Assembly: GCA_013399875.1 (NCBI GenBank)
Contig: VXAZ01008120.1
Location: 1,161,445-1,225,444, forward strand
Direction of reading: 5' to 3'
Length of the DNA: 64,000 nucleotides
Origin: Gymnorhina tibicen
Lineage: Eukaryota; Chordata; Aves; Passeriformes; Artamidae
Positions within the stretch are counted from its first letter, which is position 1. Each line of letters begins with the position of its first letter. The translations under genes and the position numbers were made by a program. This document shows, piece by piece, positions 24,825 to 37,062 of this stretch. A model generated the notes under the pieces. That model worked only from the letters and a program-made list of their open reading frames with translations, had not been told where the DNA came from and did not search any database.

Positions 24825-25494
24825 GATTGAATCACAGAATGGTTTAGGCTGGAAGGAACCTTAAACATCATCTACATCTAACCCCACTGCAGGGATGCCT
24901 TTCACTAGACCAGGTTGCTCAAACCACCAACCAACCTGGTGTTGAACACCTCCAGGGATGGGGCATCCACAGCTTCTCTGGGCAACCTGTTCCAGTATTT
25001 CAGCACCCTCACAGTAAAGAACTTTTTCCTAACATCTAATCTAAACCTACTGTATTTCAGCTTGAAGCCATTCCCCCTTGTCTTGTGACTACAGTTCCTG
25101 GGGAAGAGTCCCTCTCTGGCTTCCCTGTAGACCCCCTTCAGATACTGGAAGGTTCCTGTGAGATCTCAGTGCAACTCTTTCCTTTCCAGGCTGAGCAGAC
25201 CCAACTCTCTCAGCCTGTCTTTGAAGGGCAGGTGCTCCAGTCCTCTTAACAACTTCATTGCCCTCCTCTGGACTCTCTCCAATAGTTCTACATCTTTCCT
25301 GTGTTGGGGGAACCAGAACTGTACACAGGTGTTGTCTCACAAGAACAGAGTAAAGGGGGAACACCACCTTCTGGCCCTGCTGACCACACTGCTTTGGATG
25401 CAGCCCAGGATATGGTTGGCCTTCTGTGCTGCAAGTGCACAGTCCCAGCTCATGCTGAGCTGCTCGTCAAAGGTCTCCGTCTGGTCTGCAGAGG
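24825..25494 (-). mobile_element. CR1 retrotransposon 3' fragment (minus strand)
   Basis: The tail (GATTGAATCACAGAATGGTT) faces the tail of the previous plus-strand copy across about 14 bases. Diagnostic blocks in complement include TTCACTAGACCAGGTTGCTC, CTTCTCTGGGCAACCTGTTC, TTGAAGCCATTCCCCCTTGT and ATGCAGCCCAGGATATGGTT. The 134-codon plus-strand open frame at 25158-25562 is antisense to this element and is not a gene. The left-to-right body fades out near 25494. Confidence 0.95.
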
Positions 25495-25757
25495 CCTTGT
25501 TCCAGGAAAGATGGAAAGTCTTTCAGGTTAGTCTGGAGGAAGGTGAGTGGAAAGCAAGATGAGGAAAGCTGATTTTCTACTACACTTGTTATGTTTATTT
25601 ATGAGGAAACAAAACTCTTCAATCCCCAGGGCTCTCTGTACAGCACCTTTCACTGGCACTAAGTCAGCAAAAAAAGAACAAGTCTCTTAAAATTAAAATG
25701 AAGGGAAAACATGCGATAAAATAAAATATATAAGACCCCAATATTTCAAATATATAT

Positions 25758-25978
25758 TCTGCTTCACTTTGCAGTTTCTGCTCACCAACTATGCTCAGAA
25801 TGACAGTCTTATCAGATAAGAGCAGCCAGCTGCATTTAAATTTATATTGCAAACAACAGGCTNTCTGCTTCACTTTGCAGTTTCTGCTCACCTCTGCTCA
25901 CCAACTATGCTCAGAATGACGATAAGAGCAGCCAGCTGCTACATGCTGCATTTAAATTTATATTGCAAACAACAGGCT
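25758..25978. repeat. Diverged tandem duplication around a single N, probable assembly join
   Basis: Copy 1 (25758-25862, 105 bases) and copy 2 (25864-25978, 115 bases) both run from TCTGCTTCACTTTGCAGTTT to CAAACAACAGGCT and are separated only by N at 25863. They differ by three indels of exactly 10 bases: a 10-base tandem copy of TCTGCTCACC gained, AGTCTTATCA lost, and TACATGCTGC gained in copy 2. The N suggests two contigs or haplotypes placed side by side rather than a true duplication. Confidence 0.9.
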
Positions 25979-28900
25979 CCATTACCCAAGGATTTTCTTG
26001 TTGCATTCCTAACGCTGCCTTTCTGCATGCTTTATTGTTCCTCATTTCCTTACGTACTCTTTGCTTTCTGGTGTGTACCAACATATCCTGGTATTTGTTT
26101 CACACATTTTGGGCTTTTTTACTTAATCTGTCTTTGACTAGTTTTCCTTTTTTATGCCTCTAAACTCTTCCTGCTTCTTGAATACCATCTCTAAAGCTGC
26201 TGTCTTACACGCTCTTTGCTGTTTCTTTCTCGCTTCTGCTGCATCTCACCCCCCCTTCATTCCCTAATCATTTGATCACTGCAGTTCTTTGATGTGTGAG
26301 GCTTCCAGTTCAGTCCCAATTTAATTATGTTTTTCAGAAGACTGACCTCTGTGGTCCCAATTTGTTCAAGACATTTCCTTCATTGATCCAAGGCCAGATC
26401 CCTTTACTGCCTGTTCTAAGCTAGATTCCTGATATTAGAAGCAGCCATGTATTAGCACTTAAGGTCAGTTTGCATATATCAGCAGTTAATTGCACTGATT
26501 TATTTGTAGTAGATACAACACACTCTTCCCTGCCCTTAGGTCTAGATACATTAACACAAATCAAGGGGAAATAATTAGAGGTATTCTCATACTACAGCAA
26601 ATGCACTTTCTTCACTATTCCTAAGAATACTCAAAGAATAGATTGCATTTTTCAGTAAATTGCCGTATCCCAAAGGTCTGCATATTTATTTTCTGTTGGG
26701 CTATTATGGAAGCAACATCTAACATTATTGGACTTTCCCTTCTTAAGTTCTCCACCTATCATCCACTGTTCAGGAAATAATCAGAAAGATGGTTCAAGCT
26801 TTGAGGTGGAAAGTCAAATCAGTGTTTTCCAGAAACAACAAGAGTCCGGTAGAACAATTACAAAGCAAAACACACTGTCTTGATGGCACCCAGAGCGGCT
26901 GGAAGCTAGCTCTGTCTATAAAATACCAGTCTGATACACATGAAAATCTCCCCTATATTAGCAAACAAACATCTGCTTTCTTCAGCAGAGCAGTAAAATC
27001 TTCCTATCTGTAGCAAAAAAGTGTTACGGAAAACTGAAATGCAATTTCCCTTCCAGTAAGGGACAACTGCAATATTTCAGCCAGGAGAAGTGGGGAAAAT
27101 GGTGATTGCTGCTGCTCATTGCTTCCACAGGGTCTGCAGTCAGGGGAGACCCTAGTGAAGGATGCAGACACAGTAAAAGCACTGAGCCACTGAGCTGCGT
27201 GTGTCCAGCAGGCAAAAGGAGTGGCAAAGGTCTCTCTGCATTAGATTGAGCTAATTAAATACAGCTCTATGCTTGACAGGATCTACAGATGCCTCAATCC
27301 ACTTTGTCCAGTTGTACCCAAGGATGACGTCACCTCTAAGTAGACCTGCACAAACACGTCACACTCGCTTGCTGCCGAAAGCTACCAGCCTCAATAAGAT
27401 CAGCACAAATGTTATGCTTGAGAACTGAGAAGTGTCAAGGAAACTGAGCCTCTGGCTAAAACCAGAGCTGCTTCATACCCACAGCACTCCTTCCCCAAAG
27501 CAGGAGGCTCAGACTGTGATGACGTATCTACTACTGTGAGAGAAAAGGTGTTGGCCTCCTGGAGTGAGGTGCTGGCCTTTAAAGTGAGAGGTGCTGAAAT
27601 CCAGAGTGATCTTAATAGTTCCTTGTTCCGCATCATAATCATCACGAGATGTTGTCCTTCATGTCAATGGAAAATATTTTTGTTTTGAATGAGTTTTTCA
27701 GTTTAAATATAGGAGAAAACTCCATCTTCTTCCTTATGCTACTTGTATACATATAATCATGAGGTGTGAGAAAATGCAGAAATTCTTCTCAGGAGATGGA
27801 TGTTCATATAAAAGAAGATATTAAAATAATCAGATAATAATAATTGAGGAACAAATAAGGATTAAGTCTTGGATCATCACAGTTCACAGTGATTTTCCAA
27901 CATATGTTTAAATGACCTAAGAAGCATATCTCTTACCTCAACCAAGCAACTCACGGAGTAGCACCTTTCAGTCTCAGAAATATTTTGTAACACCCAAACT
28001 GGTTTCCTGGATGAAATTTGTCTGCCCAACACACACTCAACTCATTTTCCCACTTCTGAGTTTGCTCACAGCAAGGTCTGCAAAAACATGCACATCCTTG
28101 TAACAACTACTCAGAATGGGAAGGAAGTGTCCATCCTGCAGGAATTACTTTCTACTTGGCATCTTCCCACTCATGCTGCTTTATACCTGTTGACTCATGG
28201 AAGACATTCTGTATGTCTTCTGGAATTCTGGAGACTGATCTGTTCCCTCCTTTTTCTACACTAGATTCCAAAGTTTCCATTTTTATAACCTGTGGGAGGT
28301 TTGCCCGAGTGAAATGTAAGGATTTCAAGACATGGACCTCTGAGTCACAAACTCCTTGAAAAAGCCACCAAAAAAATGGCAAAATACCCCTGTCCAATGT
28401 ACTGGGAGCTGTATTACAAGGACATCTCAGTTCTTCTGATACAGAGGTACTCAGTAGTACCTCCTGACAATAAAAATAAGGATGATGAATACAACGTCTG
28501 TGGCAAGCTCTCTGCAGGGTGTCCTTTCCAGGATAGCAGTGAGTGTTTGACACTTCTTTGCCCAAAAAAGCATCAGATCTTCAATTTTGCTGGAGAGCTC
28601 TAAACAAACACAACAGTCTAACCTCTGCTGAAAGTATTTCTTGATTTCATTCAGATAATCTTGTTTGCTTTATCTGTTTTCAATAGCTTGTTTTTCCTTA
28701 GATCTCTGACATACACTGGAGTATACTCATGCTTCCTTTCTTATTCATCAATAGTAAGGGTGCACTGTGGGTGTGCCAGATGCCCAGGAGTCTCTCATTT
28801 CCTTGGTAACAGCAAAGAGTTGCTAATCCACAGCAAATAAAAATAAAATGTAATGCAGACACTGAGCTAAGAGTTAGGATGCTTGATCTCCTTTCCTTAT

Positions 28901-29544
28901 AATTTAGTCTGTAATCTCTGTTTAGATGCTATCCCCCTCTATGCTTTATTTTCCCCAATAACTGAAGAGGCAAATTTTGTTGCCCAGTACATGGTACTGA
29001 GACTCAAAATGTAGTGTTATATTTAAGGATTTAATAACGTAGTGGGACCTAGAAAAAAGACAGCACAAGAGGAAGTGTTAAATACCTGTCAGCGTCCACA
29101 TAGTTAATTCAGCTGCAAGCCACGTTTGTGCTGGTGTGCACCACAAGTGCAGAGCAGCAGCAGGCAGCAGACACAGCAATTGGTGCCCAGAGTGAGACCA
29201 GAAACTCTGCTGGGGGCTCTGCAATGGTGCTGACACATAGCAGGGTACAATCTCCAGAAACCCCTGGAGCTACTATCCCTAGAACATCAGAGACCTCCCT
29301 TGGGACCAAGCCCCTGAGGGAGAATGCAGCCCTGCTCATTTGAGACCTCATGGTGGGACTGGGGCTTTGCCCACAGGCTGCTGAAGGGTCTGTGTCACCA
29401 CGTGATGTGGCTGTGTGACAAGGTCAGCACACTGCACAGCAGCGGAAGCTATGACAGATTACTGGATCTTCTCCAAGACTCTGCAGGTACAACCAAAATC
29501 CCCAGCCTCTGAGGGGGCCAGCCACCTGAAAAACAGCTTTGTGA
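25979..29544. other. Intronic stretch with a CRE-like cluster and a GC-richer segment
   Basis: No recognisable gene. The segment at 29100-29544 is richer in G and C than its surroundings and has overlapping open frames of 60-90 codons on both strands, none with a recognisable domain. It leads straight into the next CR1 copy and may be an undetected older repeat. An L2-like block near 28935-28975 is too weak to call. Confidence 0.4.
27325..27526. promoter_or_regulatory. Cluster of CRE-like motifs
   Basis: A perfect palindromic cAMP response element TGACGTCA (27325-27332), a half site CGTCA (27357-27361) and a TGACGTA site (27520-27526) lie within 202 bases of CpG-poor intron. CREB-type factors bind such sites. 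That the cluster works as an enhancer is only a suggestion from motif content. Confidence 0.25.
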
Positions 29545-30210
29545 AAGGGGGCTGGGAGCCCTGGTGGACACCTCGTTGAACCTGCATCTGAAATATGCCT
29601 TTTTGGCAAAGAACAACAACAGCCTTTAGGCAAACTGCTGCCAGCAATTTGAGGGAGGTTTTCCTTCTCCTGTACTCAAGACTGGTGAGACAGTTCTGGA
29701 CTGATGGATCCAATTGTGGCCTTTTCAGGGCAAAAAACACGAGGCCATACTGGAGTGAACTCAGAGAAGGGCCTGATAAATTAATTGTCTTTAATTAAAG
29801 GCCTGGAGTCCCTCTATCATGAAGAAAGCTTGAGACAGCTGGGATTGTTCAGCCTTGAGAAGGCTCAGGGGGAATCTTACCAATTTGTACAAATACTAGA
29901 TGAAGGAGAATAAAGAAGATGGAGCCAGAGCCTTCTCAGTTGTATTCAGTGATAGAACAAGAATAAATAGACAAAACTGAAATACAGTCAATTTCACTTA
30001 AACACAAGAAAATATATTTTTTATGATGGAGGCAGTTGAATACCAGAATCAATTTCCCAGAGAAGCCAAGAAGACCCCATCCTAGGATATGTTCAAATCC
30101 TGCCTGAACACAGTCCTGGCCAACCTGTCCTAGCTGACCCTGATTCAAGCAGGTAGGTGGACTAAATGATCTCCCGAGGCATCTTTGAAACTCAGATATT
30201 CTGTGGCATT
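29545..30210 (+). mobile_element. Old, diverged CR1 retrotransposon fragment
   Basis: Blocks in CR1 order: AGCCCTGGTGGACACCTCGT, GCCAGCAATTTGAGGGAGGT, TTCAGCCTTGAGAAGGCTCA, TTCTCAGTTGTATTCAGTGA, CAGAAGC-like and GGACTAAATGATCTCCCGAG, ending near AGATATTCTGTGGCATT. Many stops and indels make this the most diverged CR1 of the window. It keeps the end of the reverse transcriptase region and the 3' UTR but no functional frame. Confidence 0.85.
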
Positions 30211-30987
30211 AATAGGTTGCGTATTTATATGTTGCTTATCTAAAGGGCATTCCTGATCTCAGCGCAGAGGCAAAACAGCTTCTGCCCTTGTACTGTCCAA
30301 CATCACCTCTCTTGCAACTTTGAACATAATGGAGACAAGCAACCAGTGAGTTCTACAATAATGAACTTTATTCATAAGGAAATTAATTTCTAGTGAAGAT
30401 GGTTCTGTCAAACCAGCTCTTATTATAGCAAATATCTCACTCCAGAACACAAGCTAATGATTTCTCTCATCCATCACACTTTGTAGTCCTGGCTTAGGTA
30501 CCTGGCACTGCTGAGAACCGCCAACATTCATGGATCAATATTCCATGCACAAGTAGGGTCAGATTGCACTGGTTGATAAATTATGGTAAACACATTGCTA
30601 GAAATCAATTCTTTCTTAAAATGACTAAGAATGATTGCAACCAAATGTTGCTTAGGGAAGCAAAGGTCCTAGACTCCCCCTTTCCCCCTTCATTGCCCAC
30701 TTAAATCAACTGAAATAACTTTCTTTTACTTTTGGTTTCTTTTTCTCCCCACTTTAGATAAATAGTGGATGCAGCTGAAGTCATCACTTTTTCCTATGAC
30801 TATCATAGCAGTGGGGTGCAAAGAGGGGGTGGAAGGGGTGGGTGAAGGAAAACAGACTTGTGCTCATCACTCTAAGGAAGGAAACTGAGAACATAGATAA
30901 AACAGGGTTTGTTATGACACGTAAACAAAGGAAGTTCAGTCTCTCTGGCTTGTCCTAACTTTCTGTATTTCCTGGCTTGATGGTTCA

Positions 30988-31027
30988 GTGCATGTGGTTC
31001 ATTGCAGCAATGAACCTGAACATGCAC
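30988..31027. other. Two-stage 17-bp hairpin
   Basis: An outer stem GTGCATGT (30988-30995) pairs with ACATGCAC (31020-31027). An inner stem GGTTCATTG (30996-31004) pairs with CAATGAACC (31008-31016) around the 3-base loop CAG. Only a 3-base bulge (TGA) interrupts the structure. All 17 pairs are Watson-Crick. It is shorter than a typical microRNA precursor, and its role is unknown. Confidence 0.8.
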
Positions 31028-34000
31028 ATTTTCTTTGGCGAAAGGTGAAGACTAGAGATCAACTGGAATTGTGCATTTTAATATATTTCCAGAAAAAGTG
31101 TTTTATATAATATGGCTATGAATACAATCTAATGGACTCAAATCTTTAAAGAAAAGCTCCATCCCCAGAGGTATGGATACATGTTTGTCACCAGGTGAAG
31201 AGCCTTGGAATACAGAAACAAGGTCAGAAAACAGACTGGACCTAACATAATGTGGAAATATTTCCCTCAAGTACCATATCTTCCATTTGACCACAGCTCA
31301 TGCTGAGAAATATGGTGAGACACTGCAATGAAAGGTGATAGAGTATAGCCACAGGGAGAACCTGCAAACAGAAAGGCACACCCTAAATCAGTGATGGAAC
31401 TTGTAGGAATACCTGTGAATTGCTTTACTGTTCCCTAGTACACGAGGGCCTGATAACAAAGCAAGTTTTATTGCTACCTGTGGAACTGGGTACATCATCG
31501 TTGCAGTGACATACAAGCCCAAAATATTTACAGAATGTTTCATCTCAAATACAGAAATTTTGCATCGCTGTGTCAAATTAGCCAAGATAATCCCTCTGTC
31601 AAACTGTTCATAACCTGACAACCAATGCTGTTTTGTTGAAACAGGAAAGAAATCTAATTTCTCTTGATAAAGTGTCTATTGATGAGAAGCCTTCACTTTC
31701 TAGGATTTTACCACCCTTAAAACCCAGCAAAAGGGTGAGTTACTCCTTTACCAGCATGAGTCAGGAAGCAGCTGGGAAACTGCTTTGCATATGATGCAAT
31801 GTCCTGAAATAATATGAACATGTCAAGGTTGGAATACACTCACACAGTGCAGCTGCTTATCAAAATGCAAGCAAATGATTAATCAAAGCACAAAGAGCTG
31901 GGAGAAAACGCAAAAGGTCCCTTATCCTTTCAGGTGCCTAATTCACTATTTCCCAGCATTTCCAAACCACTATGCTTGAACTGGTTCCTTGTAGGAAGTT
32001 ATCATTTCTGCAAGAAATTGCTGGCATGAGGAGAATGTTCTTTAATGATAGGGCTGATTTTACAGGCTGCTGTCCAAATTCTTTGTACAGAAGTGATCTA
32101 AATAAGAGGTTTGATGGAGTAAACATGGGAGAAAAAAATGCCAAGGACTGGGGACTTCCTGACCCTAGTTATACCTCATTTGCAGACGTGCTGGAGTAAG
32201 TTAAAGCCTTCAGCATTTAACCCTTATTATTCCACATTTAAAATAATTAGTAAAAAAGTAATTGGTTCCACCAGTTTAGCCAAATTTGGTCATCAGAATT
32301 AAGGTCAGATCAGCTTCTCCATCTAAGTGTCCTGCTCATACAAAATTTTAAAGAGTTTTTCATTCCTGTAGTGCAAAAGGAAGGTGAAATTTAACTATGG
32401 GGCTTGAAGAGAGTAGTTAAATTAATTAACAGAGTAGTCACAAATTAATAAAACATAGAGCAATTATACAAGACCTCTTATTTTTCCTGTGAGGTGAGGT
32501 ATTATAAGAAGGTGAGGTTTTAAACTTTTATAATAGTAATTGCTCAAAATTATATGACTTTAAGAATCCCATTTCAGGATATTCCTGATACCTGATATTA
32601 GGAATCCTGGAGTGTTGAGGTATGTATTTAGCCTTTCACAGCCTTTCTTTTGTAAAGTTTTCATGGAAATTTCTATGGCTGGAAATGGAAAGAAAGGCAG
32701 GAGACTGGAGATTACTGACAGTGGCACGACTGCGTGCCCAGAGCTTCAACCTTGCCATCTACTCCCACCCTGGCTGCTGAAAACTGCAGTCGGAGCACAT
32801 TTCCCTAAGGAGGCAGCATATCATTGACACATAGTCTTTAAATGCTTTACAGGGTATTAATTTCACAGATGGATTCATGGATGCTTTAATAGAACTATTT
32901 TATCTTTTTTTTTAGGAGGACAGATTGGAATAAAAAAAACAAAACAAAAAATGAAATATATATAGCAATGACTAACTATCTACAAATAGTTGAAACATCT
33001 GACTGTTAAAGATGAAAAAGAGTTGTTTAACACATTGCAGAAGTATATAAATCATCAGAATTTAGTGTGTATGAAATGGCTGAAGATGAAAAGGAAAGAT
33101 GATCTTGTCGTGCACAGGCAATTAAATTCACTGCTTTGTCACAGACAACTGGTATTTGTCCTTTGGGAACTCTCTTAATATTTTTCCATGTCAGTTGTCT
33201 CTCCTTACAATGAAATCAAAGACTTTCACTCCTCACTGTTTTTCTGTCCTGTCAACATATTTGAAAGTAGTTTGGGCCAAAATTGTTTCTTTCTATGCAT
33301 TCACATAGTATAAGAAAATTATATACCAAATTGCTTTAGGGGCCTCTCAACACTGCCCTAATTAAATAATTATACTTGTACAAAAAGTGTCTTATAAATG
33401 TTAAATGTTGTATTCTACCTAGTCTAATTATATTATGTACCTAGTGCTATAATGTATAATAAATTACTGTTTTCAAAGGCTAATTCAACCCAAATATCAG
33501 GAGTCTCATTAAAGGCAAAGGCTACAATTTCAAAGAATCTTGGTGGTTTAGGAACCAAAAGAAAATATCACCTACAGGCTTTGGGTATCATTGAGACCCT
33601 CTGGGAATCTCACTTTTGGGTAACTAAGTAATCTATGAAATTTTTATAAAGTTATGAAGGACTGTTAAGGACTTCTGAAATTTTGAACCCAGAAGTCTTA
33701 TCTGTGAAAAGTCTCCCAGGAAATCAATGGGAGTCACATTGCTAAAAAGCACATTTAAATAATCTGGACAAAGCACTCAAAATTTGTCTCAAGGAAAATC
33801 TTAGAGTAATGAACACAGACCCCATGCTAGAAGGATACACTACTTTAAGCTAACAGGTCTTCTTTTGATCTCTCTCTTCAGTAAGTCTTTTGAAGAGCAT
33901 TATTTTTCTCCTAATGGCAAAACTAATAGAAGAAACCTTTCTTCAGTACAGCCTTCCACTCACTCTGTTAATACACTGGAGAGTAAAGCTCCTTTATTAA

Positions 34001-34129
34001 TATACTCTACACTCTCGCACACATATCAAATAATATGTCAAAAGATAAGAAAGGAAAGCAAAGAACTTGGGTGACATTTGTTGACATTTCCAACACGGAG
34101 GAAACAAACAAGTTACGCCGTGGCTGAAT

Positions 34130-34191
34130 GTTAAAAATGCCGTGGAGAGCGAGCTTCCCCTCATCAATATGGCCCTCGGGGCATTTTTAAC
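34130..34191. other. 62-base hairpin-forming element with perfect 12-bp arms
   Basis: GTTAAAAATGCC (34130-34141) and GGCATTTTTAAC (34180-34191) are exact reverse complements. After a small internal loop the stem can continue with GAG/CTC and GC/GC pairs, giving a hairpin of microRNA-precursor size. The flanks (34090-34250) contain many CpG (ACGG, TACGCCG, GCGAG, CTCGG, CCCGAG, ACGGG), unusual for this AT-rich intron, which hints at selection. It could be a conserved non-coding element or a structured RNA; neither is proven. Confidence 0.55.
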
Positions 34192-37062
34192 TCAGTCTGA
34201 TACTATGTTCCCGAGTAGGAGGTATTCCTGCAACACGGGAAGACAGGGATGGCTCCTCTCAGCTCTCTAAAGACCTCAATAAAAAGGTCACCAGATCTTT
34301 TATTTTCATTTATGTTTTTTAAAAGATCAAGGTCACTTTTAAAAGAGAATAATCAAGATGCTCAGCCTGCATCTAAACAAATCTTCAGCTCCAAACAGAA
34401 ATAAAAATCAAAATACAAGTGGTTTCTTTCATTTTTATTTAAAATTTAAAAAGAGACTGGAAGTTCTTTATTTTTCTTCTTTCCTTTTCTGAAATCATGT
34501 CAAGATCCCTTTAGAGTGCAACCAAGAAACATCAAAAACTTTAATGTGGCCTGAGGGTGGCTTACTACAAAGCCATGTGCTAATAATACCTTACATTTAT
34601 AGCTCTTTTCATCCAGAACTGGATCCCCAGGCTGTGCAGATACTGGGTATGCAGAAATAAAAATTTTGAGCCCCCTTACTGGCGTGTGTCTTTCTCAACT
34701 GGGGCTCAACACCCAGCCCCTTGGTGCCCCATGCTTTGGAGCTGGGGAGAACACCCTGTGTTATGGAAACTGTACAGAGAATTTCAGTAGAGCAAAAAGC
34801 AAGCAGATGAGCTGGAAGTTGCTAGAAAATAGAAGCTGAGAGATCTACCCTTGCAGAAGGTGTCTGGGCTCACCAAAGAAACAGCCACACTTCTGCAGGA
34901 GGTGCCCTGGTGCCTTTTGGAGGCTCTGGCTAAGACCAGGAATGTACAGGGGTTCCCCATTGCCATCCTGACAGCACCTTCCTGGTGCAGTATCCCTCTC
35001 CCTCCAAGGCTTCCCATATGAGGAGAAGCATCTCTCTGACTAGGTGTGATCAATGGTCTCAAAACCACAACACAACCCACACAATTCATAAGGAAAATCA
35101 AAACTTCATTTTTCTGGTAACAAATGTCATGCTTCCATTATCTTAGCTTTGCAGAGCACCAGCTCATCAGGTAGGAGAATTTGATATGATGAAATCTATT
35201 AATAAACCACCAGGATTACTCTGAATTCATGTTTATCACTTGCTAAGTTTTGAAATTATATGACCTTAATGCATGGTATTTTACAGGTGTCTGTTTCACT
35301 GTACTGGTGAGTGAAAAGGTATATACTAATTTATCTCAGGTAAAAGAAAAACTCATTTTCTCTATGAATAAGAATCTACCCTCTGCCTATGTCCAAATAC
35401 TGAACTACTCCTCAGTGATGCACATCTGCATGACCAAATTAAAAGTCAACAGAGCAGCGCTGATTTACATCTAATGTGTCTATTTCTAGATCTTTACTAC
35501 AATGGTAATAAAATAATGATTAATAACGTTCCCAGCTCACATTATTTAGTGGCACTAATCATAGAATATCTCAAAGCATTTGTAAGCTATTTGCACAAGG
35601 AGTTGCACCCACAGTTATGTATACACATAGAAGAATCACATCAGTTAATTAAATTTTCTTTTTTATATCTCATAGGTCCAAAATCAAATACTGATTTAAT
35701 CCTATTAGCTCTACTCCCTACACTGTCATGTTACATCTTTTCCAGTATTCATCCATCATAACAGTCCATGTATTTAAGATTATAGAAGCATTTTCTTTTT
35801 CAGACTTTCTGCAAATAATATTACTACCACTGGTACTGTTTTAATTAAATTGTTCCTCATTTAACACTCTGCTGTGGATTATGCATATGTTTAATTTGCT
35901 CATTTTTAGATTTAGTAAACACTTTATACAGCCCATAGCTTTATATTTTGGATATTGAAGAAAAAGCAGAATTTAAACTGCAGAAAAAAAATTGTCAATC
36001 ATTCCTTTCTGTCATCTTCTGAGTTAGCTGGAATGTTGGCACTCATCTATAGCTTTAGTGGCATTTACATTTTTAATGAAGTAGCTTATTTGCTGAACTA
36101 TACCCTTCCCCTTGCAGTTGTTCTACGGATTATGTCTAATTTTATGAATCCAGCGTGTGCCAGATTTCATAGAGGTTTATTCCATTTCTTCTGTTCTTTT
36201 CTGTGTATGTGCATAACCTGAAATTACCAGTCCATTTCCTCAACAGGTATAAATCCCTGCCCACTGACTCTGCACCTCACAATTCAGTCTGCAACTGAGC
36301 CTTATGCAGAGTACGAGGAAACTTTCACCTAATGAAGGCAACTGACTTACAGCTGAGTGAGGTGGAGAAAATAGGGCATGGCTGTCACTCACCATTAATG
36401 CCATTTACCACCGTCTCTATCGCTGCACAGCAGAAAACCCTGCAAAGCCTCTCACTTAGGTGGGGCCAGCTAAGTCTGTGACTCTCTGTAAGCACTTGAT
36501 GACAAAATGCACCCACGAGACAAACTGCTGCCAGGTGTGGTTTCCACAGCTACTTTGATCAATTCTATTTGATATGGGCTTTCACTTCCCTAAGCCACCA
36601 AGCATAAAAGCACATAATCTCAGATATGACTTTATAGCTTTTAAAAGAAAGGAGGACAAGGTAAATACAGAGGTGTGAGATGTAACTGAGTCCTCTTGAG
36701 CCTGCAGTCACTTCAAGAGCTTTGCAGGTTTATTTCAAGGCCTGGCAGCAGCCTCTGACATGGACAGGGACACATTTCTAGTAGTAATGATGAGGACAAG
36801 AAGACAAAAATCACACTGTCCTCACCCCAGACAAACTGGATGCTGTCAGTGCTTATCAGTATGCCAGGACCAGCGTTGCTCCACATTATTGCTGAGTCTG
36901 ACAGAAGGGCAGTCCCACAGCAGTGTCTCACTGTATCTGCCATCTCTCCATAGCTCTAAACTCTGGCATATCAGATACTTGTCTAAAACACATCACCTCC
37001 TCAGTTTCCCATCTTAACATCTCTTCTTTCCTCCTGTGATGGACCTGCAGCTATGTTTCTTT

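Larger units (their letters stand above)
30211..37062. other. AT-rich intronic stretch with two strong inverted repeats
   Basis: About 6.9 kb without recognisable coding sequence or young repeats. It holds the hairpins at 30988-31027 and 34130-34191 (listed separately) and an A/C run near 32930-32950. Open frames such as 35474-35761 and 35955-36221 are hydrophobic by AT-rich chance and match nothing I know. Confidence 0.5.

Noticed and set aside
25158..25562. 134-codon plus-strand frame
   Set aside because: Lies antisense to a minus-strand CR1 copy. The translation is the complement of CR1 3' sequence.
29128..29544. Possible retroviral remnant because of a TTGGTGCCCAGAGTGAGACC block that looks like a primer binding site
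   Set aside because: No LTR in front of it and no retroviral protein similarity behind it; the following sequence is CR1. One short block is not enough.
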